A stretch of DNA of 64,000 bases from Salinibaculum litoreum (GTDB lineage Archaea; Halobacteriota; Halobacteria; Halobacteriales; Haloarculaceae): the NCBI GenBank assembly GCA_009789175.1, contig CP046866.1, positions 1,426,001 to 1,490,000 of the forward strand, read 5' to 3'. The position numbers and the translations under genes were made by a program. Below, one piece after another: positions 45,101-54,382 of this stretch; the first letter of the stretch is position 1; every line of letters begins with the position of its first letter. The notes below the pieces were generated by a model. That model was not told the origin of the DNA, did no database searches, and saw only the letters and a list, made by a program, of their open reading frames with translations.

Positions 45101-45523
45101 TTACTTGAGGGGCACGAACTTCGAGGAGCGTGTCGCTCCGATGCCGGCCTGTCCGTGCTCGACATCCGACCGGGTGAGCTGGAACTCGCCGAGGTAGTGC
45201 CCGAGCATTTCGGGTTCGACCTCGACGCGTTCGAAGCTCTGGCCGTTGTGGACGGCAAACGTCAGCCCCACCATCTCCGGAACAATCGGCATGTCCCGGA
45301 GGTGTGTTCGGATGGGATTGTTCGCCGTCTCCTCCTCGCCGGCCTCGCGGGCCTCTTCGAGGAGCTTCTCGTGGTCGACGGACAGACCGCGTTTGATAGT
45401 TCGCCGCTGGCGTGCGGGGAGCAGTTCCGCGACTTCTTCGAGACTCATCTCCTGCAGCTCGTCGAGCGTGTAGCCACGGTAGGAGAACGCTCCCTCGTGA
45501 CCGATTTGATATTCAGAACTCAT
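45101..45523 (-). CDS. rps19: 30S ribosomal protein S19
   Basis: 140 residues. It has an archaeal N-terminal extension ([20 protein letters not shown]) and the core [20 protein letters not shown] with [10 protein letters not shown]. It lies in the 30S head near the A site. 4-nt overlap with L2. Confidence 0.96.
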   Translation of the reverse strand: MSSEYQIGHEGAFSYRGYTLDELQEMSLEEVAELLPARQRRTIKRGLSVDHEKLLEEAREAGEEETANNPIRTHLRDMPIVPEMVGLTFAVHNGQSFERVEVEPEMLGHYLGEFQLTRSDVEHGQAGIGATRSSKFVPLK

Positions 45524-46245
45524 TCTGAGTCACCACCGCGTCCGGTGCGCCGCGAGGAGATGTCGCCCACCTTGCGGCCCGGCGGGGCGTCCCGCGAAAT
45601 GGACTTTGGCTTGCCTGGGTGTTGCCGGCCACCGCCACCGAATGGGTGGTCGACGGCGTTCATCGCAACACCGCGGACGTTCGGCCACTTCGTCCCGCGG
45701 GCTTTCATTTTGTGGTACTTGTTGCCTGCCTTGACCATCGGCTTCTCGGTCCGGCCGCCACCGGCGACCACGCCGATGGTGGCCCGACACTGTGGGTCCA
45801 GACGGACCACGTCGTCGCTTGGCAACTGAACCACGGCGACGTTACGGTCGTGTGCCATCAGCGTCGCGTTGACGCCTGAGGCGCGTGCGAACTTCCCGCC
45901 GTCGCCCTGATTGGATTCGACGTTACAGATGGGCACACCCTCCGGAATCTCCGCGAGCGGGAGCGTGTTGCCCGGTTCGATTGCCGAGGAGACGCCGACC
46001 TGAATCGTGTCGCCCACGCCCACGCCTTCCGGCGCGAGCACGAGGCGCTGGTCGCCGTCCTCGAACTCGACAGCAGCGACAGGTGCCGAGCGGGCCGGGT
46101 CGTGTTCGATGTCGACCACGGTCCCGCTGACCACGTCGCCGTCCTCGACGTTACGGTGCGAGAGGTCTGCCTTGTAGCGGTGCGAGGGTGCCCGGAACGT
46201 GGGCGTCCCGCGACCGCGTCGTTGTCCCTGAATTCGTCGTCCCAT
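45520..46245 (-). CDS. rpl2: 50S ribosomal protein L2
   Basis: 241 residues. [20 protein letters not shown] at the start and the peptidyl-transferase-proximal [20 protein letters not shown] near the end include the conserved histidine of L2. It supports subunit joining and peptidyl transfer. Overlaps S19 by 4 nt, and is 2 nt from L23. Confidence 0.97.
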   Translation of the reverse strand: MGRRIQGQRRGRGTPTFRAPSHRYKADLSHRNVEDGDVVSGTVVDIEHDPARSAPVAAVEFEDGDQRLVLAPEGVGVGDTIQVGVSSAIEPGNTLPLAEIPEGVPICNVESNQGDGGKFARASGVNATLMAHDRNVAVVQLPSDDVVRLDPQCRATIGVVAGGGRTEKPMVKAGNKYHKMKARGTKWPNVRGVAMNAVDHPFGGGGRQHPGKPKSISRDAPPGRKVGDISSRRTGRGGDSE

Positions 46246-46247
46246 GG

Positions 46248-46499
46248 TCAGAACACCCCGATACGGCTTGCGATTTCCTGTGCGTCGTCGTCCTCGGAGA
46301 GGAGGACGGTGGCCTTCTTCTCTGCCTGCGGGGTCACCATCGTCGTCACGTTCTCGACGGTCACGTCGTACTGCTCTTCGATGTCCGACGCGATTTCGTT
46401 CTTGTTTGCGTCGATGTCGACGATGAACTGCATCTTGTTCTCGAAGTCCATCTTGTCGACAGCCTTCTCGGTGACGTGTGGGTGCTCGATGACGGTCAT
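46248..46499 (-). CDS. rpl23: 50S ribosomal protein L23
   Basis: 83 residues. MTVIEHPHVTEKAVDKMDFE and FIVDIDANKNEIASDIEEQY are the L23 fold. It sits at the exit site and binds SRP and SecY. 4-nt overlap with the L4 stop. Confidence 0.96.
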   Translation of the reverse strand: MTVIEHPHVTEKAVDKMDFENKMQFIVDIDANKNEIASDIEEQYDVTVENVTTMVTPQAEKKATVLLSEDDDAQEIASRIGVF

Positions 46500-47239
46500 C
46501 GGTCAGCCACCTCCTCGAGTGCGCTCTCGGTCCAGACGGTCAGTCGACCGCCCTCGCCACCGGGTGCGAGGTCCTCCGCGTTGACCTCGGCGGCAGTCGC
46601 CACGTCCGCGCCCGCAAGATTGCGTGCGCCACGTGACGGTTCCTCGCTGGTGACGAACAGAATCGACGACGGTCGGCGGTACTTCCGACCGCGGGTCGAC
46701 CCTTTCCCGGCCTTGATGCTCGCTTCGTCGGCGCGCTCGATATCCGCGCTGATGCCGAGTTCCTCCAGCACGTCCACGACCTCCTGGGTCTTGTGGACGT
46801 CCTCGAAGTCGTCGGAGACGACGACCGGAAGCTCGACATCGTCGTCGAACTCGTGGCCGCGCTCCGTGACGTACTCGGCGTCGGTGGTGGCCGCGATGGC
46901 CGACCGAATCGCCAGCTTGCGTTCCTTGTCGTTGATATCGAGCGAGCGGTCCTTCTCCTCTTTGGGCGGGTGGGCGCGCCGGCCACCGACGGCCTGCGGG
47001 ACGCGCCGGGCCTGGCCGTTCTCACGCGGGACGTGAGCCTGGCCACGGCCGCTTCCGAACGACTCCGCCGGTGTTCGAAGGCCGGCGTAGTCGTCGGACC
47101 CGTAGTCCTGTTTTCGGTTTGCCTGTGCGGCGAGCACTGCCTTCCGGATGAGGTCCGGTCGGTATGGGGTCTCGAAGACCTCTGGCAGGTCGACGTTCCC
47201 GTCTGTCTCGCCGTCCAGGTCGTGTACTGTTGCCTGCAT
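46496..47239 (-). CDS. rpl4: 50S ribosomal protein L4
   Basis: 247 residues. It starts MQATVHDLDGETDGNVDLPE and has the tunnel loop region (GSGRGQAHVPRENGQARRVP). The C-terminal globular part is the archaeal type with SILFVTSEEPSRGARNLAGA. Three-nt gap to L3. Confidence 0.96.
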   Translation of the reverse strand: MQATVHDLDGETDGNVDLPEVFETPYRPDLIRKAVLAAQANRKQDYGSDDYAGLRTPAESFGSGRGQAHVPRENGQARRVPQAVGGRRAHPPKEEKDRSLDINDKERKLAIRSAIAATTDAEYVTERGHEFDDDVELPVVVSDDFEDVHKTQEVVDVLEELGISADIERADEASIKAGKGSTRGRKYRRPSSILFVTSEEPSRGARNLAGADVATAAEVNAEDLAPGGEGGRLTVWTESALEEVADR

Positions 47240-47242
47240 AGT

Positions 47243-48253
47243 TTATCCCTGGTTCGACTCCTCAGATACGTAGCGTACCTCGGGGTCGAGGCGTGGCTGG
47301 TCGTTCGGACGCACTGCCGGGCGCAGGCGAACGAGCCGTTGCTCCGGTCCGGGCACCGAGCCCTTGACCAGTGTGTACGAGCCCTCAACCTCGCCGTAGT
47401 TGACGAAGCCACCGTCGACGGAGGCTCCCTCGTCGCCGAGGTCGATGAGGCGCTTGTTCAGTTCGGTACGCTGGTGGTAGCCGGTCTGCCCCTGCTGGGG
47501 GACCGTCGAGCGAACCCGCGATGGGTTCCACGGGCCAAGGTTGCCGATACGTCGCCGCCAACCCTGACGGGCGTGTTTGCCCTTCCGCTTTTGAACGCCC
47601 CATCGCTTGACGGGGCCCTGCGTACCCTTCCCCTTCGTGACGGCGGCCACGTCGGCGTACTCGCCGGCGCGGAACACGTCGGTCACGTCGTACTCGGCGT
47701 CGCCGAGGAGTTCCAGCCCGAATTCGAGCCGGTCTTCGATGGAGCCACCGCCGATGCGGTTCTCCATCACGTCGGGTTTGGTCTTGGGCACACCTTCGAG
47801 GCCGCCGGGGACAGTGTGCGTAATCGCACGGATGTCCGACAGCTTGCCCGAATGTAGTGCGTCTCGTAGCTGTTCCTCTGTGCCGCCGGCGTTGCCGTCT
47901 TCGGGAACGTCCAGAGCGCGGTCGAGTTCCGGGTGGAACTCGTCGGCCCAGACTTCCGTCAGCGGACGCTTGCCGTACGGCGTCTCTTCGTAGGCTCGCA
48001 GCGCAACGACCCGCATGGGTGGGGTCTCCAGCACTGTGACCGGAACGGTCTCCTCCATCCCCTCGCGTGGGGAATCGGGTTCGTCATTGATCATGACGAC
48101 GTGGCTCATCCCGGCCTTGTAGCCGGCAAAGCCCTGCAGTCCCGGCTGGCCCTCGTCGGCGGGCCAACTGTTGAACCGCGGCGTCTCCGAAGACGCGCGG
48201 GTGCGCGGGCCGAAGCCCAGCGAACCTTTTCGTGGTCTGCTTGGTTGTGGCAT
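47243..48253 (-). CDS. rpl3: 50S ribosomal protein L3
   Basis: 336 residues, the archaeal length. It starts MPQPSRPRKGSLGFGPRTRA and has the conserved W-rich part VKRWGVQKRKGKHARQGWRR. The central extension reaches the peptidyl-transferase centre. The first ribosomal gene in the operon, 4 nt after the SPOUT methyltransferase stop. Confidence 0.96.
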   Translation of the reverse strand: MPQPSRPRKGSLGFGPRTRASSETPRFNSWPADEGQPGLQGFAGYKAGMSHVVMINDEPDSPREGMEETVPVTVLETPPMRVVALRAYEETPYGKRPLTEVWADEFHPELDRALDVPEDGNAGGTEEQLRDALHSGKLSDIRAITHTVPGGLEGVPKTKPDVMENRIGGGSIEDRLEFGLELLGDAEYDVTDVFRAGEYADVAAVTKGKGTQGPVKRWGVQKRKGKHARQGWRRRIGNLGPWNPSRVRSTVPQQGQTGYHQRTELNKRLIDLGDEGASVDGGFVNYGEVEGSYTLVKGSVPGPEQRLVRLRPAVRPNDQPRLDPEVRYVSEESNQG

Positions 48254-48257
48254 TGTT

Positions 48258-49100
48258 TCACTCCGTGAGGGTTAGGCAAGCGAGCGTGGCGAACATCGCT
48301 TCTTCGGTGCGCACCACCTCGCTGCCCTGATTCGGAACCGTATTCAGCCAGAGGTCAAATCTGCCGTTCTCGCCGTGGCCTCCCGCGTCGTCGACATCGA
48401 CGCCCAGGATGGCGGGTAGCCCCCGCTCTGGTGCGCCAAAGGCGACGGTGTACTCGGCCTCGCCGTCCCGTCGGAAATCTCCGACAATCTGGCCGAGACG
48501 CGCGACGGTGAGCTCCTCGCCGTGCCGCGATGCGGCAACGGTGGTGCCCGAATCGTCACGCGCGAGCGCCGAATCAAGGTCCGCTACCTCGACTGCCGGT
48601 CCCGGTGGGGACTCGGCAACGAGTTTGGCGCGGACCGGTTCTCGCGAAGAGACCCTGACGGTGACACGCTCTCCCTCGCTCACCTCTATACCGGAGGGAG
48701 CGGGCAGGGAGATCGGGTGTTGCAGTCCGCAATTGACCCGGACGTGCCCATCAGCACCGACCTCGGTCACGATTCCCTGTCTTAACGACCCCGAACCCTC
48801 GGATCCGGAGCCGGTCTGTGAACGCACGCGGAGCGGCGGCAGGACGCCCGCGAACTCTAGTTCGTCCCGCTTATCCCACACCTCCTTTCGGAGGTAGGGG
48901 GGTGTCGCGGCGTACCGAAGTACGGTTTCGACGAACCCCTCGCCTCTCTTTGCTTCCCCGTCTGGGTCTGGGTAGACCACGAGTCGGTCCACCCGGAAGA
49001 CCGTGGCCGCACGGGCCACGTAACCGAGCTTGCGAGTTGCCTCGCGTGTGTCCTCGGCTTCCCTTGTGAGAGACGACGGCACGAGCACGCTGACAGTCAT
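48258..49100 (-). CDS. Putative RNA methyltransferase (SPOUT, DUF171 / C9orf114 family)
   Basis: 280 residues. MTVSVLVPSSLTREAEDTRE and the VFRVDRLVVYPDPDG strand begin a SPOUT fold with a central OB-fold-like insert (GIVTEVGADGHVRVNCGLQH). The knot end is VAFGAPERGLPAILG and FDLWLNTVPNQGSEVVRTEE, the SAM-binding loop of this family, which modifies rRNA or tRNA. It heads the ribosomal operon, as in other haloarchaea. The promoter element is at 49154-49168, with a short leader of about 33 nt. Confidence 0.88.
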   Translation of the reverse strand: MTVSVLVPSSLTREAEDTREATRKLGYVARAATVFRVDRLVVYPDPDGEAKRGEGFVETVLRYAATPPYLRKEVWDKRDELEFAGVLPPLRVRSQTGSGSEGSGSLRQGIVTEVGADGHVRVNCGLQHPISLPAPSGIEVSEGERVTVRVSSREPVRAKLVAESPPGPAVEVADLDSALARDDSGTTVAASRHGEELTVARLGQIVGDFRRDGEAEYTVAFGAPERGLPAILGVDVDDAGGHGENGRFDLWLNTVPNQGSEVVRTEEAMFATLACLTLTE

Positions 49101-49153
49101 GCCGTAACGCTTCCACGTCGCGCCACTAGACTGTGCCGATTAATCTCCATCCC

Positions 49154-49168
49154 GTACTTAAAAAGTAC
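49154..49168 (-). promoter_or_regulatory. Ribosomal operon promoter, symmetric TATA-like element
   Basis: GTACTTAAAAAGTAC has arms GTACTT and AAGTAC as inverted copies. Read from the minus strand it contains TTTTTAAGTA, about 60 nt before the SPOUT start, so transcription would start near 49133. The symmetric shape could also serve plus-strand transcription. Confidence 0.65.
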
Positions 49169-49298
49169 GCGCTTCACGCGCGCGCTGAGACGCGTTCACA
49201 TGGGACAGCAAAGTGCTCGACGGCCCCCTTACGAGTTTCACGCGCGTGCGGAGCACTGCATCGCATTGGGACTCCCAATCATGGTGTCTCAGACTATC

Positions 49299-49362
49299 GG
49301 CTATACGCCCATGACGACTTTCGGCACTCTGGGGTGCCGAATATCTTCACGAAGGTATAGCC
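49299..49362. ncRNA. Candidate structured RNA with outer stem and inner hairpins
   Basis: GGCTATAC (49299-49306) pairs perfectly with GTATAGCC (49355-49362). Inside, TTCGGCAC (49320-49327) pairs perfectly with GTGCCGAA (49334-49341) around a 6-nt loop, and CTTC/GAAG can form another small hairpin. Total 64 nt, resembling a three-way junction. No family is recognised; either strand could be the RNA. Confidence 0.4.
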
Positions 49363-49663
49363 AACAGTATCAGCCTGCACACCGTGCTGGCAGGGCGATG
49401 GAACACGGACGGCAGAACACAACACGTTTAAAACTGCGAACGGCAGTCATCGGCACTGTGAACCGGGAGTACTCTCCACACGACGCCGGAAGACAGGGAC
49501 GTGCATCCGCGGAGTCTCGTAGCCAGGCCACACACCAGCACAGCCACGACACGACAGACACCCCGGGTGGGGTCGACCCTGCATGCGGACGCCAGGCGAC
49601 TGCCGGGCGGGTCGTCCGGTGTCCCAGCGCGCCCTCCGAACCGACCAGCACCACAGGAGACAC

Positions 49664-49792
49664 ATGAGAAGCACGGTTTCCGAAATCGGGGTGTTCCTGT
49701 TCTACAACCCGTACATCCTGGGGTTGCTCGTCATCGTCGTGATGGTGGGGCTGCTGTATCTGTACGACCGGCTTATCGGCGGCGAAGCCTGA
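49664..49792 (+). CDS. Small single-helix membrane protein, 42 residues
   Basis: From the ATG at 49664 (MRSTVSEIGVFLFYNPYILG) with AGGAG 5 nt upstream. One hydrophobic helix (GLLVIVVMVGLLYLY, residues about 20-34) is followed by DRLIGGEA. A short N-terminal stretch and acidic end suggest an N-in or N-out single-pass protein. I do not recognise it. A longer frame begins at 49583, but the added 27 residues are Arg-rich and atypical. Confidence 0.6.
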   Translation: MRSTVSEIGVFLFYNPYILGLLVIVVMVGLLYLYDRLIGGEA

Positions 49793-49861
49793 TACCGAAA
49801 TCGACTACCTATTGGGTTTTCTCGCTCGCTTCACGCTCACGGCTCTGCCGTTCGCGCGGCG

Positions 49862-50077
49862 CTCGCGGTGCTTACTCTTCTCCCACCGCTTCCTCGACAA
49901 TCTCGATTTCCCCCTCACCACCTTTTTCCGGTTCGGGTGTGCTCGCGGGGCTCGCACACCGCTCACCGCAAAAACGTGGGCGAAAAAGACGGGACCTCAC
50001 TCCGTTCGGTCCCGCGAACCGCTCGCTTCGCTCGCGGATGCTACTCTCCCACCGCTTCCTCGACAATCTCGATTTCC
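49862..50077. repeat. Duplicated 3' end of the restriction-modification gene
   Basis: A 32-nt identical block encoding EIEIVEEAVG of the Type IIG protein occurs at 49880-49911 and at 50046-50077, 166 nt apart. The similarity continues to the left with short gaps through a stop codon and GCTCGCGG bases. The outer copy has no gene attached. Confidence 0.8.
50016..50041. repeat. Left inverted repeat of the Type IIG locus
   Basis: Outer GAACC, middle GCTCGCTTCGCTCGC, inner GGATGC. It is the inverse of 54383-54412 apart from two 2-nt gaps, and its inner end touches the stop codon of the restriction-modification gene. Related GC-rich dyads are common in haloarchaeal intergenic DNA. Confidence 0.6.
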
Positions 50078-53000
50078 TCGTCGGTCAGCCCGTAGAGGTC
50101 GTAGACGATTTCGTCGATGAGGTCGTCGGTGCGCTGAATCTTCTCGTCGAGTTCCGCCGCTCGCTCGACGGCCTCCCGATACCGTTCGAGATCGTCGGCC
50201 ACGTCGTCGGGGTCGGGAAGCGTGATGGCTTCCAGCCGGTCGACCAGCGAGTTCGTCTTCGTGGCCGTCTCTCGGAACCCGGCGAACCCACCGGCCTCCT
50301 CGACGGCGACCGGCACGAACGACTCCACGAGGTCGGCCTCTGTCTCGGAGAGGTCGGTCAATTCCATCGCGGGCATCGGCTCGGTTTCGGTATAGCCCCA
50401 CTGGTCGGTCTCGTAGGCGTCCTCGTCATCGGGCTTGTAGCGAACCGTGGCGTGGATGACGACGATGCTCTCGTCCTCGCGTTCGCACATCACGGTTCCG
50501 ACGCGGATGTTCTCGTAATCTTCTTTTGTGGCGGCCAGTTTCGTGTCGCCGACACCAGATGGGGGTTGGTAGATACCGATGTCGGTGAGCGCCGGGCCAT
50601 CGGAGTTGGGTTGGATGTAGTCGAAGAGGTCGAGATTTAGAGTTTCACGCCGCTCGTGGAGGTTGAGGGCGACATGTGCCAAGTCCGATAGGCGTTCACC
50701 TGGCGCTTCTTCTTCACTCTGAGTAACCATCTCGAATGTCGGTTCAGTACTGCGCTCGCTTTCAGGAGATGCGTCAGGGACGGGAAGTGGTGATAGATAC
50801 GAGGTCTTGAACCGACGGAAATCGCCCCGCAGGACAGGACTTGTGTGGTATATGAAGAACCACGTTGTCGTGCTATTCATGACAGCAAGCAAGTATTCGA
50901 GATTACGTTGCCCGTTTTGAGTTGGTACGATTCCATATGCCGTATCAGCGATGTAGATGCCGTCGCTGTCCATCGTGAACTCACTGCGCTGACAGACATC
51001 AGGGACGATGAGCTTCTGAGACTCGAACAGTTGTTTCTCGCGCGGGCACCAGAGTGCATACCACGCAGGATATTCCATATTTGCAGACCCTCGTGCACGA
51101 AGCCGCGACTCGAACTCAGACAGATAGCCGTAGGTTTCTGGGAAGTGGGATTCCAGCTTCTGTTCGGGCATCAGCCTCGACTCGCCATCTATGATTTCGT
51201 AGGGGTAAATGACAGCTTCAGCCGCATCCACGCCACCAAATCGCTCAATGTAATCTCCACGAAGGAGTGGCTTCACTAACTCTGATTCGAGTGTGTACTG
51301 ATTGCCATCTGCGGGACATTTGATTTCAACTGTGTCCTCACTCTGTGACAGAATTTCAACGAACAACACGTCATTGTCGCCAGAAACGATACCCTCGGAA
51401 AGAGACTGAGAGCGGTCGCCAATGGATTCCCCGGACTCACGTAGCGTGTCAAGAACTTGCCGTTCTCGTGGGCCTGTGAGTGCCCACTTATTGTCATCAA
51501 GCTCATCAATTTCAATCTCTACTCGTGGAGCGTTCTGTAGGCCATTCTGGTTCGCTTGCTCCACTTCCGCGTACTGGAGCCGTTGGTTGCCTTCCGTTAG
51601 TGTCAGAACACAAGTATAGGTCGTGACTCCCTCGAAGACCTGGTGACGCCCAAAGTCCGCGATTCCCCGGAGAAGTTGGTGCGACACCAGAAAGTCTCTG
51701 AGCGATTGCCCGGCTCCAGACTCGAAGAACTTGTTGGGTAGAATATACGACAGTCTTCCATTATCTGTTAGTGAGACGCCGTGTTCAACAAAAAGGGAAT
51801 AAATGTCGAATCGGCCCGATGAAGTCTCAAACTGCTCGGTCGCATAGTCCGCAAACTGTGGTGCTGAACGTCGAAGATTCTGTATCTTGACGTATGGAGG
51901 GTTCCCGATAACGGTGTCAAACCCAGCGTCTTCCCGCATCGTCCCGCCCTCCCTGTAGAAGACTTCGGGGAACGCCAGTTTCCAGTGGAAGAAGTCTTGC
52001 TCACCGGCTGTCGCCTGTGCGCTGTTGAACCAGTCTGTATCTTTGACGTTGCTCCACTCCTCCTCGTCCTCCAGTGCTTTCGCCATTCGCTCGTAGGCAC
52101 CGCCGGGTACATCAAGACCGAACCGCTCGGCGGTGTGAACGTTCGCCATTGCTACAAGCCTTCGGCGGAGTTCATCCTGCTCGATTTCCGCATACTTGCG
52201 TTTCATTTCCCGCACGTCCTCAACAGTCTCGTTCTCTATGTCGAGGAACTCACTGTAGATGTCCATCAGGCGCTCGATGGTCCCCTCGCGGGTCGCACCG
52301 AACTCCGCCAGTGAATACTGCTCGTCCTCGCCATTCGCATCGGATTCAAGTTCCTCGATGTCTTCGATGTCCGACCCCACGAGCGAGTTGCCCTGCTTGA
52401 AGTGGTGGTCGAGAAAGGCCAGCGGGCGGTCGGCGGCAAGCGTCTCCAGCCACATCGAGAGTTTGGCGAGTTCGACGGCCATCCCGTTGAGGTCCACGCC
52501 GTAGATGCACTCCTTGGCTATCTCGCGGCGGATGTGCTGTTCGTCGAAGGCCACGGGCATCTCCGATTCGGCCTCACGGACCTCGGCCATCACCTGCTCG
52601 GAAAGATAGCCCGTCGCCTTCGTCAGGAAGTGCCCGCTCCCCATCGCAGGGTCGAGGATGCGGAGGTCCGTCACCCGGCGGAAAAACGGCGTGATGTACT
52701 CCGGCGTCCCCGGTTCGAACCCCTGGTCTACGAGGTCCTCGCGTATCTCCTCGACCAGCGGCCCAACTGTCTCCTCGACGATGTAGGTTACCACGTAGTC
52801 GGGCGTGTAGTACGCACCCGTCGCCTTGCGCTCGCCCTCGTCGTTGACGACGTAGAGGCCGCCCTCGGGGACTGTCTCGACCGCCTCTGCGACGCTGACC
52901 TCGGTGGCGGGCTTCCAGACCTGGCCGCCGTCCTCTGTGACTGCTGCGTACTGCTCCGGTGCGATGCGGAACTGGTGTTCGAGCAGGCCCTCGTAGACGC

Positions 53001-54279
53001 TCCCGAGATGCCGCGTATCGAGGTCGGCGTAATCCGCCAGCACGTAGCGGCCCTCGTCGTTTTGCGTGGTTGAAAGCCGGTAAATGACCTCCGCGAGATA
53101 CTGGTTGCTCACCTCGTGCTCGGTCAGGAAGTCGTGGGCCTCGTGGTCGAACAGCCCACCGTTGTACGGCGGGATACCCAGCTCCTCCTCACCCTCGTCG
53201 ATGAGTCGGAACAGGTCTTCGAGCCGACTCCACATCGTCGTGGAGTACTCGCTGTATGCGTCCTCGAATCCCTGGTCGACCTCACCGATGGTGTCGTGAA
53301 TGTCCAGTCGAAGCTCGTCTAAACTGAAGTTCTGGTCGTACTCGTCCTGCGCTGATTGGTCCTCGGGATGGATGAGCCTGCGGGCTTCCGCATAGAGCAC
53401 GAACATGAGCCGATAGAGAAAGACGAGCGACTGCTCTTTGAGCTCGTCCAGTGCTGCCTCGTCGTCAGGGTCGATGTCGAGGTCGTCGTTGGTCTCGACG
53501 AAGCCCCGTCCGAGGACGCGAAGTGCGGTGAAGACGTTGTCCTGTAGATTCTCCCCGAGTTCCTGCGATGCGGTTTCGCTCTCGGACCACACCTCGTCGT
53601 GGAACGTCGTCCCACCGGATTCGTGAAATGCGGCCGGTCTGAAGAACACGTAGAAGTATTTGAACGCCTCCAGGTCACCCCGTTCGAGCAGTTCGGGTAA
53701 ATCGACCTCGTAGTACGTCTGGGTTTCGTAGTCGTTGGTGCCATAGAGCCGCCACTTGCGGCCGTTCGTGAGCACGCCCCACTGGATGTTCGACGGCGTG
53801 TTCTCCAGATAGTGTTTGGTCTGGTGGGAGGCATTGCGATAGGGGCGCTGTTCGCTGAACTGTACGTCGAAGGCGGCGTCCCACTGTTTGGCCTCGACTA
53901 AGCCGACGCCGTGCTCGAATAGGTCCGTCGTGTCCTCGGAATCGAGATAGACTTTGGCGGCCTCGCGGCGGTCGGTCGGCGATTCGAAGAGCAGTTCGTC
54001 GACGAACCCGCCGCCATCGGGGAGCGTCACCTCCTCTTGGGTACCGAACCCGAGCACGTCGAGCACTTCGTCTATCCAGTTGTCAATGAGTGCGTCCTCG
54101 CCGTAGCTCTCGACCAGTTCTCCCTCCAAGTCATACAGCGCCTGGAGCTCCGCCATCGTCTCCCGGGCCGAGTCCTCACAGTCCCACTCGTCGCGCTCCT
54201 GGACACGCTCGTCGAGATAATGCCCGGAAAACAGATTCGAGTTGACGTACGGTCGCGCAGAGAGAGTGGCCTGACTCAT
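50041..54279 (-). CDS. Type IIG restriction-modification-like enzyme (N6-adenine methyltransferase with nuclease domain)
   Basis: 1412 residues from the ATG at 54279; 11 upstream in-frame residues are rejected. The N-terminal third has a PD-(D/E)XK-like core ending in E129-A-K131 (GLVEAKQWD). The methyltransferase has SAM motif I DPAMGSGHF (from residue 543) and the catalytic NPPY at 793-796, with Eco57I-type YGVDLNGMAVELAKLSMWLE between. The C-terminal half (about 850-1200) is a target-recognition region. The 50700-52100 stretch is visibly less GC-rich. Such single-chain enzymes methylate and cut beyond a short site; a PglX-type methyltransferase of BREX is an alternative, but no other BREX gene lies here. 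Confidence 0.85.
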   Translation of the reverse strand: MSQATLSARPYVNSNLFSGHYLDERVQERDEWDCEDSARETMAELQALYDLEGELVESYGEDALIDNWIDEVLDVLGFGTQEEVTLPDGGGFVDELLFESPTDRREAAKVYLDSEDTTDLFEHGVGLVEAKQWDAAFDVQFSEQRPYRNASHQTKHYLENTPSNIQWGVLTNGRKWRLYGTNDYETQTYYEVDLPELLERGDLEAFKYFYVFFRPAAFHESGGTTFHDEVWSESETASQELGENLQDNVFTALRVLGRGFVETNDDLDIDPDDEAALDELKEQSLVFLYRLMFVLYAEARRLIHPEDQSAQDEYDQNFSLDELRLDIHDTIGEVDQGFEDAYSEYSTTMWSRLEDLFRLIDEGEEELGIPPYNGGLFDHEAHDFLTEHEVSNQYLAEVIYRLSTTQNDEGRYVLADYADLDTRHLGSVYEGLLEHQFRIAPEQYAAVTEDGGQVWKPATEVSVAEAVETVPEGGLYVVNDEGERKATGAYYTPDYVVTYIVEETVGPLVEEIREDLVDQGFEPGTPEYITPFFRRVTDLRILDPAMGSGHFLTKATGYLSEQVMAEVREAESEMPVAFDEQHIRREIAKECIYGVDLNGMAVELAKLSMWLETLAADRPLAFLDHHFKQGNSLVGSDIEDIEELESDANGEDEQYSLAEFGATREGTIERLMDIYSEFLDIENETVEDVREMKRKYAEIEQDELRRRLVAMANVHTAERFGLDVPGGAYERMAKALEDEEEWSNVKDTDWFNSAQATAGEQDFFHWKLAFPEVFYREGGTMREDAGFDTVIGNPPYVKIQNLRRSAPQFADYATEQFETSSGRFDIYSLFVEHGVSLTDNGRLSYILPNKFFESGAGQSLRDFLVSHQLLRGIADFGRHQVFEGVTTYTCVLTLTEGNQRLQYAEVEQANQNGLQNAPRVEIEIDELDDNKWALTGPRERQVLDTLRESGESIGDRSQSLSEGIVSGDNDVLFVEILSQSEDTVEIKCPADGNQYTLESELVKPLLRGDYIERFGGVDAAEAVIYPYEIIDGESRLMPEQKLESHFPETYGYLSEFESRLRARGSANMEYPAWYALWCPREKQLFESQKLIVPDVCQRSEFTMDSDGIYIADTAYGIVPTQNGQRNLEYLLAVMNSTTTWFFIYHTSPVLRGDFRRFKTSYLSPLPVPDASPESERSTEPTFEMVTQSEEEAPGERLSDLAHVALNLHERRETLNLDLFDYIQPNSDGPALTDIGIYQPPSGVGDTKLAATKEDYENIRVGTVMCEREDESIVVIHATVRYKPDDEDAYETDQWGYTETEPMPAMELTDLSETEADLVESFVPVAVEEAGGFAGFRETATKTNSLVDRLEAITLPDPDDVADDLERYREAVERAAELDEKIQRTDDLIDEIVYDLYGLTDEEIEIVEEAVGE

Positions 54280-54382
54280 TTGAGATACTCTACAGTGCAC
54301 CAGGGAACTCACATATAGGTGACGCCACGCGTGACAGGATATATTACTGTGATGTATTGGTGTGCAGTGTCTGCGCGGTCAA

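Larger units (their letters stand above)
49101..49663. other. Intergenic region upstream of the ribosomal operon, 563 nt
   Basis: It holds the operon promoter at 49154-49168 and a candidate structured RNA at 49299-49362. A TATA-like GTTTAAAAC lies at 49426-49434 on the plus strand, 230 nt before the small membrane protein. No protein gene is supported. Confidence 0.5.

Noticed and set aside
50041-54279. Assignment of the Type IIG gene as BREX pglX
   Set aside because: No brxA, brxB, brxC, pglZ or brxL-type genes lie nearby, and an EAK nuclease-like motif is present.
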